Position numbers and translations under genes: made by a program. From Chitinophagaceae bacterium (GTDB lineage: Bacteria; Bacteroidota; Bacteroidia; Chitinophagales; Chitinophagaceae): a stretch of 12,053 nucleotides of DNA. This document shows positions 1 to 6,658 of this stretch, piece after piece. How positions within the stretch are numbered: the first letter of the stretch is position 1; each line of letters starts with the position of its first letter. The DNA lies in the NCBI GenBank assembly GCA_003455235.1, contig DMRT01000272.1, positions 1 to 12,053 on the forward strand. The letters run 5' to 3'. Under the pieces are notes generated by a model. The model made no database searches. It was not told the DNA's origin and worked only from the letters and a program-made list of their open reading frames with translations.

Positions 1-774
1 AATGCAAGTGGTTGCGGCGGCTGCAGCAAACCCCGGGATCCCTATGAGCTGGGGGTAACAAAATACAGTGGTCCCGCCATCCAGGAAAACGGTACCCTGG
101 CCGACAACTCCTCCGGAGCATATATATATATATTACCCGGCAATACCGAAATCATCCCTTATGACAATGGTTATTATGCCGAATACCCGGTAAACAGCTT
201 CAGCGAATTCTGGCTTAACAACGGAGGAACCAATGCCAATGAACCCCTGCCCGTGAACCTGCTGTCTTTTGAAGCAGCCAAACAAAACAACAAGGCCCTG
301 CTCAGCTGGATCACTTCCGGTGAAATGAACCTCCGGGAATTTATTGTTGAGCGAAGCACTGATGGCAACCGCTACACATCCATTGGTATGGTTCCGGCAA
401 AAAATACAGCGGGCAATAATTATTATTCACTCAACGATCTTCAGCCCATAGATGGATTGAATTATTACCGGTTGCAGATGATTGACCGGGATGGAATTTA
501 CCGCTATTCGCCCATCCGTAAACTCAATTTCAGCAGTGCCGGCGAAGATGTCATGATTTATCCAAACCCGGTAACCGGGTCACGTGTATTCATTGCTTCA
601 TCGGGCAATACTACCGGGGCCATCCTGTATGATGCGGCGGGCAAACTCATCCGGCAATTCAGCCTGCAGGGAAGAAACAATACGCTCAACCTTTCGGGTA
701 TTGCCAAAGGTGTTTACCAGCTGAAGGTTTTCACCGGCAATGACACCAGGATTGCCCGGATACTCATCCAGTAA
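1..774 (+). CDS. Secreted/surface protein with C-terminal T9SS sorting domain (3' end only)
   Basis: The frame is open from base 1 to the TAA at 772-774, giving 257 residues of a longer protein whose start lies outside the window. Residues about 80-175 carry the Bacteroidota pattern LPVNLLSFEA, then LSWITSGEMN, EFIVERSTDG and GLNYYRLQMIDRDG, a beta-sandwich module that commonly precedes the sorting signal. From YPNPV (about residues 187-191) to the end lies a Por-type (type IX secretion) C-terminal sorting domain, with LYDAAGKLIRQF, the GVYQLKV strand and a basic end (RIARILIQ). The known role of this domain is to direct a protein already exported by Sec through the outer membrane for release or surface anchoring. 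The part upstream (residues 1-80, with a CGGC near the start) gives no recognisable catalytic motif, so the activity is unknown. Nothing links it to the respiratory genes downstream; it is probably a separate transcription unit. Confidence 0.88.
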   Translation, partial: NASGCGGCSKPRDPYELGVTKYSGPAIQENGTLADNSSGAYIYILPGNTEIIPYDNGYYAEYPVNSFSEFWLNNGGTNANEPLPVNLLSFEAAKQNNKALLSWITSGEMNLREFIVERSTDGNRYTSIGMVPAKNTAGNNYYSLNDLQPIDGLNYYRLQMIDRDGIYRYSPIRKLNFSSAGEDVMIYPNPVTGSRVFIASSGNTTGAILYDAAGKLIRQFSLQGRNNTLNLSGIAKGVYQLKVFTGNDTRIARILIQ

Positions 775-850
775 TGTTCATCATTTATTATTTCCTGCTG
801 CCGGAGCATTGAACAGGCAAGTGGTTTTCCGTTTCACGAAAGGGATCATA

Positions 851-870
851 TTTCATTTCTTTGTACCTTC
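851..870 (+). promoter_or_regulatory. Candidate Bacteroidota-type promoter of the reductase gene
   Basis: TTTCTTTG at 856-863 differs by one base from the Bacteroidota -7 consensus TAnnTTTG, and a weak -33-like GTTTC lies at 831-835, about 20 bases upstream. Predicted transcription would begin near 868-872, leaving a leader of about 15 bases before the ATG at 886. The 20-base block is identical at 16 positions, in register, to the block at 1691-1710 before nuoA, which supports both being promoters. No experimental support. Confidence 0.45.
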
Positions 871-885
871 CCGCAAACATTCTTA

Positions 886-1605
886 ATGGCATTACAACCA
901 TGGCGGACCGGAAACATAATCCGGATAGAAAATGAAACCCGGGATACCAGGCGTTACTGGATACAGGTTCCCGAACTGGATGATTTCAGCTTTCAACCCG
1001 GCCAATTCGTTACCCTCGACCTGCCCATTCACGAAAAACCCAACAAGCGCTGGCGCAGTTATTCCATCGCTTCCTGGCCCGATGGTACCAATACATTTGA
1101 ACTGATTATCGTACTTGATAAAAAAGGAGCCGGCACCAACTATCTTTTCGAAAATGCACAGGTAGGTACTTCACTTACCTTCCGCGGTCCGCAGGGCGTA
1201 TTCACATTAAAGGAACCACTGGATAAGGAGATTTTTTTCATCTGCACCGGCACCGGCATAGCGCCCTTCCGCAGCATGGCGCATTATATCCATAACCAGG
1301 CAATGCCCAACAAAGGAGTGAATCTCATTTTTGGCTGCCGCACCAAAGAAACGCTTCTGTATTATACCGAAATGAAAGAGCTGCAGGAAAAGATGAGCGG
1401 GTTCCGGTATATACCTGTGCTGTCGAGGGAAACATGGGAAGGCCGCACCGGTTATGTACACCCGGTATATGAAGAATTGTGTGCAGATAAACGCCCTGCC
1501 AGCTTCTTCTTATGCGGGTGGAAAGGAATGATTGATGAAGCGAAGCAGCGCATCATGGATATGGGATACGACCGGAAAGACATCCACGTGGAGATTTATG
1601 GATAA
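886..1605 (+). CDS. Ferredoxin/flavodoxin-NAD(P)H reductase-like flavoprotein
   Basis: A 239-residue FNR-superfamily protein consisting of only the FAD and NAD(P)H domains, with no fused [2Fe-2S] or globin domain. RSYSIAS (57-63) is the flavin-binding RxYS motif, and GAGTNYL (81-87) is the second FAD contact. CTGTGIAPFRS (120-130) is the NAD(P) pyrophosphate loop, FGCRT (149-153) follows, and CGWKGM (210-215) closes the nicotinamide site. Several pieces resemble plant-type ferredoxin-NADP reductase: RLYSIAS, GTGTGIAPFRS, CGLKGM and a C-terminal VEVY, here VEIY plus one Gly. SRE (180-182) with Arg187 and Tyr190 is compatible with binding the NADP 2'-phosphate. The expected reaction is two-electron exchange between NAD(P)H and one-electron carriers such as ferredoxin or flavodoxin in the cytoplasm. 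It lies 134 bases before nuoA, in the same direction, with its own promoter-like block. A flavin reductase or another oxidoreductase of the superfamily remains possible, because physiological partners cannot be read from sequence. Confidence 0.82.
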   Translation: MALQPWRTGNIIRIENETRDTRRYWIQVPELDDFSFQPGQFVTLDLPIHEKPNKRWRSYSIASWPDGTNTFELIIVLDKKGAGTNYLFENAQVGTSLTFRGPQGVFTLKEPLDKEIFFICTGTGIAPFRSMAHYIHNQAMPNKGVNLIFGCRTKETLLYYTEMKELQEKMSGFRYIPVLSRETWEGRTGYVHPVYEELCADKRPASFFLCGWKGMIDEAKQRIMDMGYDRKDIHVEIYG

Positions 1606-1690
1606 TGCCGGGTATTGCATGATGCATGATCAATGTCATCCTGCCTGCTGATAAATACCATCCCTGCGGCAGCGTTTATGGAAACCATTT

Positions 1691-1710
1691 TTTCATTAAC
1701 TTGTACCATC
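1691..1710 (+). promoter_or_regulatory. Candidate promoter of the nuo operon
   Basis: TTTCATT and TTGTACC flank a variable triplet exactly as in the block at 851-870 (16 of 20 identical). TTAACTTG at 1696-1703 is a weaker match to TAnnTTTG, and a GTTT at 1674-1677 could act as the -33 element. Transcription would start near 1708-1712, about 30 bases before the ATG at 1740. This argues that nuoA begins at 1740, because an upstream ATG at 1626 would lie before the promoter. Confidence 0.4.
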
Positions 1711-1739
1711 AAACCAATTCATTCAATAACTGGTCTCTT

Positions 1740-2090
1740 ATGGGTGCATCTTCCATGATTGTGTTGATTGTTGCAGGGCTTGCGTTTTCCATTATTGCTA
1801 TCTTGATTGCCCGCCTGATGACAAAAGGCTCCACCAACCCGCAGAAAGGCGAACCTTACGAATGCGGTATTCCCACCAAAGGAAAAACATGGATACAGCT
1901 TAATGTGGGTTATTACCTGTTTGCCCTGGTATTCCTGGTTTTTGATGTGGAACTGATCTTCATCTTCCCCTGGGCAGTGGTGGTTAAAAACGTGGGATGG
2001 GTGGCATTGGTTGAGATCGTTATTTTCTTTTTCATTTTATTCGCCGGCTTCCTGTATGCACATAAAAAAGGGGCATTGAAATGGAAGTGA
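1740..2090 (+). CDS. nuoA: NADH-quinone oxidoreductase subunit A
   Basis: Membrane subunit of respiratory complex I that helps hold the connecting arm at the quinone site. With the start at 1740 it has 116 residues, normal for NuoA, and three membrane segments (about 5-27, 56-80 and 84-108). The diagnostic loop YECGIP (40-45) contains the conserved Cys42 that becomes exposed in the deactive enzyme. FDVEL (68-72), with the conserved Asp-Val-Glu, sits in the second helix. The same frame is open back to an ATG at 1626, but those 38 residues are hydrophilic, unlike family members, and overlap the likely promoter, so I chose 1740. It is the first gene of the nuo cluster; nuoB follows after 34 bases. 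Confidence 0.93.
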   Translation: MGASSMIVLIVAGLAFSIIAILIARLMTKGSTNPQKGEPYECGIPTKGKTWIQLNVGYYLFALVFLVFDVELIFIFPWAVVVKNVGWVALVEIVIFFFILFAGFLYAHKKGALKWK

Positions 2091-2124
2091 CGGGTCGTTA
2101 AATCGTATAAGCCGTTTACAGGTT

Positions 2125-2661
2125 ATGACCGAACAGCAACATAAAACAGTTGATTTTCCAGGGCAGGTACATGAAACCCCCGGCGGGGGCATCGTGCTGA
2201 GCAAACTGGATGATATCATCAACTGGGCCAGGTCAAACTCCCTGTGGCCGCTTACGTTTGCCACCAGCTGCTGCGGCATTGAAATGATGGCCACTGCCTC
2301 GGCCAAGTACGATTTTTCCCGCTTTGGATTTGAAGTGGCCCGGGCCACGCCGCGCCAGGCCGATGTGATCATCATTGCCGGCACCATCGTAAATAAAATG
2401 GGCCCCGTTTTAAAAAGACTGTACGACCAGATGGCCGACCCCAAATACGTGATTGCCATGGGCGCCTGCGCCATCAGCGGGGGACCATTCTTTTACAATA
2501 CCTACTCGGTGGTAAAAGGGGCCGATCACATCATACCCGTGGATGTTTATGTGGCCGGCTGTCCGCCCAGGCCCGAAGCACTATTGCATGCATTGATAAG
2601 TTTACAGGAAAAGATAAAAGCCGGCATGACGAGAGAACAGATTAAATCCGGCAACCAGTAA
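2125..2661 (+). CDS. nuoB: NADH-quinone oxidoreductase subunit B (N2 cluster subunit)
   Basis: A 178-residue peripheral subunit that binds the last iron-sulfur centre, N2, and passes electrons to quinone at the interface with NuoD. All four N2 ligands are present: the tandem Cys49-Cys50 in TSCCGIE, Cys115 in MGACA, and Cys146 in AGCPPRP. The family signature from ATPRQADV to [12 protein letters not shown] is intact. The start at 2125 gives a normal short N-terminus. The TAA is followed after only 2 bases by the nuoC ATG, so B and C are very probably translationally coupled. Composition and style match the neighbours; nothing is odd. Confidence 0.97.
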   Translation: MTEQQHKTVDFPGQVHETPGGGIVLSKLDDIINWARSNSLWPLTFATSCCGIEMMATASAKYDFSRFGFEVARATPRQADVIIIAGTIVNKMGPVLKRLYDQMADPKYVIAMGACAISGGPFFYNTYSVVKGADHIIPVDVYVAGCPPRPEALLHALISLQEKIKAGMTREQIKSGNQ

Positions 2662-2663
2662 TT

Positions 2664-3122
2664 ATGACCAACGAAGAGTTGAAAACGAGAATAACTGAAT
2701 TAGTTCCATCCGCTGCTTTTGAAGAAGGGGGAGAATGGATTAATGTAAACGTTGATCCCGGTGAATGGCCGGGTTTTGCCCGTCAGCTGCGGAGTGATGC
2801 CGGCCTGCAATTCGATTATCTTTTCTGTTTAACCTGCGTGGACTGGAAGACACACCTGGCTATGGTGTATCACCTCAGTTCCACCCTTTTCCGCCATAAC
2901 CTGGTTGTAAAAGCAAAACTCGATAACCACACACCGCAGATTGAAACAGTAAGCCATATATGGAAAACAGCGGAGCTTCATGAACGGGAAGTGTATGAAA
3001 TGTTCGGTGTGAATTTTTTAAACCACCCCGACCTTCGGCTGCTGATACTGCCCGAAGGATGGGAAGGAAAGAACCCGATGCGGAAGGATTTTGAAGATCC
3101 GGTGAACATGATCAAACTCTAA
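2664..3122 (+). CDS. nuoC: NADH-quinone oxidoreductase subunit C
   Basis: A 152-residue peripheral-arm subunit (30 kDa family) that packs against NuoD and NuoB and carries no cofactor. The signature lies at about residues 98-122: HIWKTAELHEREVYEMFG, followed by HPDLRLLILPEGWEG and a closing MRKDF. It is a separate polypeptide. NuoC-NuoD fusions occur in E. coli and in Bacteroides, so the split form is a useful lineage marker here. It starts 2 bases after nuoB. It ends with TAA at 3120-3122, and that stop is itself the first part of an AT-rich repeat sequence that fills the gap to nuoD. Confidence 0.96.
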   Translation: MTNEELKTRITELVPSAAFEEGGEWINVNVDPGEWPGFARQLRSDAGLQFDYLFCLTCVDWKTHLAMVYHLSSTLFRHNLVVKAKLDNHTPQIETVSHIWKTAELHEREVYEMFGVNFLNHPDLRLLILPEGWEGKNPMRKDFEDPVNMIKL

Positions 3123-3216
3123 AAATAATGAACAGGGAACAGGAAATAAAGAACAAAGGAGTAAATGCTGATTCCGTTCTTCATTCATCATTCCTTGTTT
3201 CTTGTTCGATATTCAA
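3123..3216 (+). repeat. Intergenic inverted repeat, GAACAAGG class, before nuoD
   Basis: The left arm (about 3126-3153) is made of AATGAACAGGGAACAGG-like units. The right arm (about 3176-3215) carries roughly complementary sequence (GTTCTTCATTC, then TTCCTTGTTTCTTGTTC), so the RNA could fold into a long imperfect hairpin. Two parts are shared with the nuoD-nuoH gap: TAAAAATAATGAAC beginning at the preceding stop codon (3120-3133, with a triplet insertion in the other copy), and the identical TTCGATATTCA (3205-3215) at the far end. The right end lies 1 base from the nuoD ATG. Confidence 0.7.
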
Positions 3217-4332
3217 ATGCTAGAAGAAGTAGCCACATCCACCGAAGGTGATCTCGTCATCAATGTAGGACCCCAGCATCCTGCCACCCATGGTGTATTG
3301 CACCTGGTGATCACGTTGAATGGTGAAACCATTAAAAAAGTGGAACCGCATCTCGGTTATATTCACCGCTCCATCGAAAAAATGTGTGAGAGCCTTACCT
3401 ACCGGCAGTTCATTTATGTTACCAGCCGGATGGATTATCTCTCTGCCCATATTAATAATCATGCCTGCGCCCTGTGCGTGGAGAAAGCCATGCAGATAGA
3501 AGTGCCGGAACGGGCGCAGGTGATCCGGGTGATCATGGATGAGCTCACCCGCATTGCCTCCCACGAACTGTGGTGGGGCGCCATGGCAATGGACATCGGC
3601 GCCTTTACTCCTTTCTTTCATGCTTTCCGGGAACGGGAAACCATCAACGACATCATGGAAGAAACCTGTGGTGCCCGTCTTACCATGAATTACATGGTGC
3701 CCGGCGGTGTGATGATTGACCTGCACCCGGATTTTCAGCGGAAGGTGAAAGAATTTATCAAACTCTTCCGATCAAAAGTGCATGAATACGATGAACTGGT
3801 TACGGGTAACATCATCTTCCGCAGCCGGATGAAAGACGTGGGCTTCCTGTCGAAAGAAGACGCCATCTCTTTCGGATGCACCGGGCCAACAGCCAGGGGA
3901 AGCGGGGTAAGCTGTGATATACGCAAGCTGTATCCCTACGATGTATATAATAAGGTGCAGTTTGAAGAAGTGCTGGAAACAGGTGGCGATTCGCTGGCAA
4001 GATACATGGTGCGGATCCGGGAAATGCATCAATCCATCAGCATCATTGAACAACTGATCGACAATATTCCCGAAGGCGATTTCCAGGCCAAAACAAAAGC
4101 CGTATTGAAATTGCCGAAAGGAGAATTTTATACAAGGGTGGAAACGGCGAGGGGGGAGCTGGGTTTATATATTGTAAGTGAAGGCGCCACCACACCTTAC
4201 CGAATCAAATTCCGCTCACCGGGGTTCTCCAATCTCTCGGCATTGGATACCATGGCAAGGGGAAGCAAGCTGGGAGATTTGGTGGCGATGATGGGTACAC
4301 TGGATCTGGTGATACCGGATATTGACAGGTAA
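3217..4332 (+). CDS. nuoD: NADH-quinone oxidoreductase subunit D
   Basis: A 371-residue 49-kDa-type subunit that forms the quinone-binding pocket with NuoB. GPQHPATHG (18-26) is the loop whose His contacts the quinone headgroup, and SRMDYL (70-75) supplies the conserved quinone-binding Tyr74. RIASHELWWG and the LTMNYMVPGG segment follow. The C-terminus keeps the canonical GTLDLVIPDIDR with its final Asp-x-Asp-Arg, so the protein is complete. I place the start at ATG 3217. A TTG at 3202 is in frame, but its five extra residues are encoded by the repeat arm TTCGATATTCA, which also occurs before nuoH. The next gene is nuoH, not nuoE: the usual nuoEFG block is missing. Confidence 0.96.
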   Translation: MLEEVATSTEGDLVINVGPQHPATHGVLHLVITLNGETIKKVEPHLGYIHRSIEKMCESLTYRQFIYVTSRMDYLSAHINNHACALCVEKAMQIEVPERAQVIRVIMDELTRIASHELWWGAMAMDIGAFTPFFHAFRERETINDIMEETCGARLTMNYMVPGGVMIDLHPDFQRKVKEFIKLFRSKVHEYDELVTGNIIFRSRMKDVGFLSKEDAISFGCTGPTARGSGVSCDIRKLYPYDVYNKVQFEEVLETGGDSLARYMVRIREMHQSISIIEQLIDNIPEGDFQAKTKAVLKLPKGEFYTRVETARGELGLYIVSEGATTPYRIKFRSPGFSNLSALDTMARGSKLGDLVAMMGTLDLVIPDIDR

Positions 4333-4430
4333 AAATAATAATAATGAACAAGGAACAAGGAATGTAGAACAAGGAAGGAATGCCGTTAACTTCAGCATTC
4401 AGTATTCCTTTTTCCCGGTTCGATATTCAT
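4333..4430 (+). repeat. Intergenic inverted repeat, GAACAAGG class, at the missing nuoEFG position
   Basis: The left arm, about 4345-4361 (AATGAACAAGGAACAAGG plus AAT), faces the right arm at about 4403-4426 (ATTCCTTTTTCCCGGTTC, then GATATT), its imperfect reverse complement. An inner GAATGC (4378-4383) and GCATTC (4394-4399) can also pair. The left end reads TAAAAATAATAATAATGAAC from the nuoD stop, and the right end has TTCGATATTCA (4419-4429), identical to 3205-3215. This is the only sequence between nuoD and nuoH. Confidence 0.7.
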
Positions 4431-4433
4431 AAA

Positions 4434-5510
4434 ATGTGGAGCTTAACTGACATAACAACCAACATTCACGACTGGCTGAACGAAACATTCAGTCCCACCT
4501 GGGTATTGATCATTGAAATGGTCATTGCCGGTATTGCGGTGATCGGACTGTTTGCGGTGTTGGGACTGGTGCTCGTGATCATGGAAAGAAAAGTGTCGGC
4601 CTGGATGCAGATCCGGCTGGGCCCCAACCGTGTTGGTCCCAAAGGATTGCTGCAATCGCTGGCCGATACACTCAAACTGCTCGTGAAAGAAGGATTGACA
4701 CCGGGTGGCGCAGATAAATTCTTATTCAATTTAGCACCCATCATTGCCCTGGTGGTTGCCATGCTGCTGATGGCGCCCATTGCCTTTGCAAAAGATTTTC
4801 AGTTGTGGAACCTGAACATTGGTGTGCTGTATGTATCTGCTGTTTCTTCCCTGATGGTCATCAGCATTCTGATGGCGGGCTGGTCAAGCAATAATAAATA
4901 TTCACTGATGGGTGCCATGCGAAGCGGGGCACAGATCGTGAGCTATGAATTATCTGCCGGCCTGTCTATACTTACCATTGTGGTGCTGGCTGGCAGCCTG
5001 AACATACCCGATATCATTTATTCGCAGGCCGATGGATGGTGGATTTTTAAAGGACACATTCCGGCGCTTATTGCATTTGTGATCTTTATCATTGCCGTTA
5101 CGGCCGAAACCAACCGGGCGCCGTTTGACCTGGCCGAAGCGGAATCGGAATTAACGGCCGGTTTTCATACCGAGTATTCAGGAATGAAATTCGCCCTGTT
5201 CTTTCTGGCCGAGTATGTGAATGTGTTCATCGTATGTGCCATCGGGGCCACCTTGTTCCTGGGCGGATGGATGCCCTTTCACATCGGCAACTGGGAGGCA
5301 TTCAACCACGTGATGGATTATATTCCGTCGAGCATCTGGTTCTTTGGCAAAACGTTTTTCCTGATATTCGTGATCATGTGGTTCCGGTGGACTTTTCCCC
5401 GGCTGCGCATTGATCAGCTGCTGAACCTGGAGTGGAAATATTTATTACCGATCAGTATGTTCAACCTGATACTGGTAACGGCAATCGCCATATTAAAGTG
5501 GCATTTTTAA
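4434..5510 (+). CDS. nuoH: NADH-quinone oxidoreductase subunit H
   Basis: A 358-residue membrane subunit with about eight transmembrane helices. It forms the floor of the quinone chamber and couples quinone reduction to the proton pumps. ERKVSAWMQIRLGPNRVG (51-68) is the classic signature, and the acidic loop AETNRAPFDLAEAESELTAG followed by FHTEYSGMKF is intact. The frame is open to an ATG at 4380, but that would add 18 residues read from the intergenic repeat (including RFDI from TTCGATATTCA). ATG 4434 gives the normal hydrophobic N-terminus, so I chose it. It follows nuoD directly. In 14-subunit operons nuoE, nuoF and nuoG would separate the two. Confidence 0.96.
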   Translation: MWSLTDITTNIHDWLNETFSPTWVLIIEMVIAGIAVIGLFAVLGLVLVIMERKVSAWMQIRLGPNRVGPKGLLQSLADTLKLLVKEGLTPGGADKFLFNLAPIIALVVAMLLMAPIAFAKDFQLWNLNIGVLYVSAVSSLMVISILMAGWSSNNKYSLMGAMRSGAQIVSYELSAGLSILTIVVLAGSLNIPDIIYSQADGWWIFKGHIPALIAFVIFIIAVTAETNRAPFDLAEAESELTAGFHTEYSGMKFALFFLAEYVNVFIVCAIGATLFLGGWMPFHIGNWEAFNHVMDYIPSSIWFFGKTFFLIFVIMWFRWTFPRLRIDQLLNLEWKYLLPISMFNLILVTAIAILKWHF

Positions 5511-5593
5511 AATGTTGAGGGGTTGAGACGGTTTAGAAGTTTAGCTATTTGCACTTCACTAAACGCCTGAACATTTCTAAACACGAAACCAAT
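5511..5593 (+). repeat. Intergenic inverted repeat, octad (GTTTAG) class, before nuoI
   Basis: The left arm GTTTAGAAGTTTAG (5531-5544) can pair with CTAAAC at 5559-5564 and TTCTAAAC at 5575-5582, the right side having a roughly 10-base interruption. The right side reads as degenerate 8-base units: CTAAACGC, CTGAACAT, TTCTAAAC, ACGAAACC. It ends 3 bases before the nuoI ATG at 5594. It belongs to the same class as the repeats before nuoL and after nuoN. Confidence 0.65.
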
Positions 5594-6070
5594 ATGTTCA
5601 TAGTAAAATACATAAAAGATGTTTTCAGCGGGATAAAGTCGCTGCTGGTGGGCATGCGCCGCACCGGTTATTACTTTACCCATCACAAAGAGATCATCAC
5701 GGAACAATATCCCGATAACAGGGATACACTTAAACTGCCCGAACGGTTCAAGGGTGAAGTGGTGATGCCGCACGATGCCAACAACGAACACCGCTGTACC
5801 GGCTGCACAGCCTGTGAACTGGCTTGCCCCAATGGTACCATTAAAGTGGTTACCAAATTCGACATCACCCCTGATGGAAAGAAGAAAAAAGCAATTGACA
5901 AACTGGTATATCATTTAGAACTCTGCACCATGTGCAACCTGTGTATTGTAGCCTGCCCATCTGATGCCATCGTGATGGCGCAAACATTTGAACACAGTGT
6001 TTTCGACAGGGCGGAGCTCACCAAAATCTTAAACAATCCCGGATCCAGGATAATGGACGGGGTGGAATGA
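5594..6070 (+). CDS. nuoI: NADH-quinone oxidoreductase subunit I (two [4Fe-4S] clusters)
   Basis: A 158-residue ferredoxin-like subunit that carries centres N6a and N6b between the upstream electron chain and N2. Both motifs are complete: Cys68-71-74 with Cys78 (CTGCTACELACP) and Cys111-114-117 with Cys121 (CTMCNLCIVACP). An N-terminal amphipathic stretch (about 1-30) matches the membrane-interface helix of the family. Without NuoG, these clusters would be the first iron-sulfur centres of the complex and the likely entry point for a reduced carrier. The frame can be extended to a TTG at 5549, but those 15 residues come from the repeat. The stop TGA overlaps the nuoJ ATG (ATGA), indicating translational coupling. 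Confidence 0.96.
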   Translation: MFIVKYIKDVFSGIKSLLVGMRRTGYYFTHHKEIITEQYPDNRDTLKLPERFKGEVVMPHDANNEHRCTGCTACELACPNGTIKVVTKFDITPDGKKKKAIDKLVYHLELCTMCNLCIVACPSDAIVMAQTFEHSVFDRAELTKILNNPGSRIMDGVE

Positions 6071-6627
6071 TGAACGGATCAACCATTATATTTTATTTGC
6101 TGGCAGCGCTAACGTTGGTGAGCGGCCTGCTGGCCGTCACCACCCGGCTGATTTTCCGGTCGGCCATCTACCTGCTGTTTTCGCTGATTGGCATTGCCGG
6201 AATTTATTTCTGGCTGAACTACGAGTTTATAGCTGCGGTGCAGATTGTGGTATATGTAGGTGGCATTGTAGTGCTCATCATTTTTTCCATTTTCCTTACC
6301 CAGCAGGCCGGTGAACAGTTGCCCAGGCCTACCATGGGCCGTCAGTTGTTTGCTGCACTGGCTGCCTTTTGCGGGCTGGCACTGGTAATGCTGCAGTTGT
6401 ACAAACACAATTTTACCGGAACGGATAAGCCGGCCGTGGAACCCACGGTTGCCAACATCGGCAACCAGATGCTGGGTGTGGAGGAAGGAGGATATGCACT
6501 TCCGTTTGAAGTGGTGAGCATCCTGTTGCTGGCAGCGCTGGTGGGCTGTATTGTAATTGCGTTAAAAAAAGATACAATAATGAATAAAGAACACGGAAAA
6601 CAGAACGACGAAGTGAAAGAACGTTAA
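6067..6627 (+). CDS. nuoJ: NADH-quinone oxidoreductase subunit J with repeat-derived tail
   Basis: A 186-residue membrane subunit with five predicted helices. The third (about 58-78) contains the conserved YVGGIVVLIIF at the pi-bulge region, which is important for coupling. FEVVSILLLAALVGCIVIAL (148-167) is the last helix. NuoJ normally ends soon after this helix. Here a charged tail of about 18 residues follows (DTIMNKEHGKQNDEVKER), encoded by 6571-6624, which resembles the left arm of the GAACAAGG intergenic repeats. A 7-base A run (6564-6570) lies right before the tail, and a TAA at 6563-6565 is one base out of frame, suggesting loss of the original stop. The start ATG overlaps the nuoI stop; a second ATG at 6070 would be equivalent. 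Confidence 0.93.
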   Translation: MMNGSTIIFYLLAALTLVSGLLAVTTRLIFRSAIYLLFSLIGIAGIYFWLNYEFIAAVQIVVYVGGIVVLIIFSIFLTQQAGEQLPRPTMGRQLFAALAAFCGLALVMLQLYKHNFTGTDKPAVEPTVANIGNQMLGVEEGGYALPFEVVSILLLAALVGCIVIALKKDTIMNKEHGKQNDEVKER

Positions 6628-6656
6628 CTTCTGTACCCGCTGTTCAACAGTTGATA
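6577..6656 (+). repeat. Degenerate inverted repeat spanning the nuoJ end and nuoJ-nuoK gap
   Basis: AATAATGAATAAAGAAC (6577-6593), then GGAAAACAGAAC, matches the start of the GAACAAGG-class elements before nuoD and nuoH. Downstream, TTCTGTACCCGCTGTTC (6629-6645) is close to the reverse complement of GAACACGGAAAACAGAA (6589-6605). CGTTAACTTC (6622-6631) also occurs, with one base different at the start, at 4384 inside the nuoD-nuoH element. The left arm is translated as the NuoJ tail. This copy is more diverged than the others, hence the lower confidence. Confidence 0.5.
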
Positions 6657-6658
6657 GT

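Noticed and set aside
118..135. TA dinucleotide run in the surface protein gene, possibly phase-variable
   Set aside because: It is short, encodes an ordinary AYIYIL strand, and similar TATATAT runs occur in nuoL (about 7487) and nuoM (about 10321), so it reflects codon use.
1626..1739. Upstream ATG that would lengthen NuoA by 38 residues
   Set aside because: The extra residues are hydrophilic and unlike NuoA N-termini, and the start would precede the likely promoter at 1691-1710. ATG 1740 gives the normal 116-residue protein.
3220..3726. Minus-strand open frame of 168 codons inside nuoD
   Set aside because: It is a shadow of the conserved NuoD frame, with His-rich composition typical of antisense translation and no start context.
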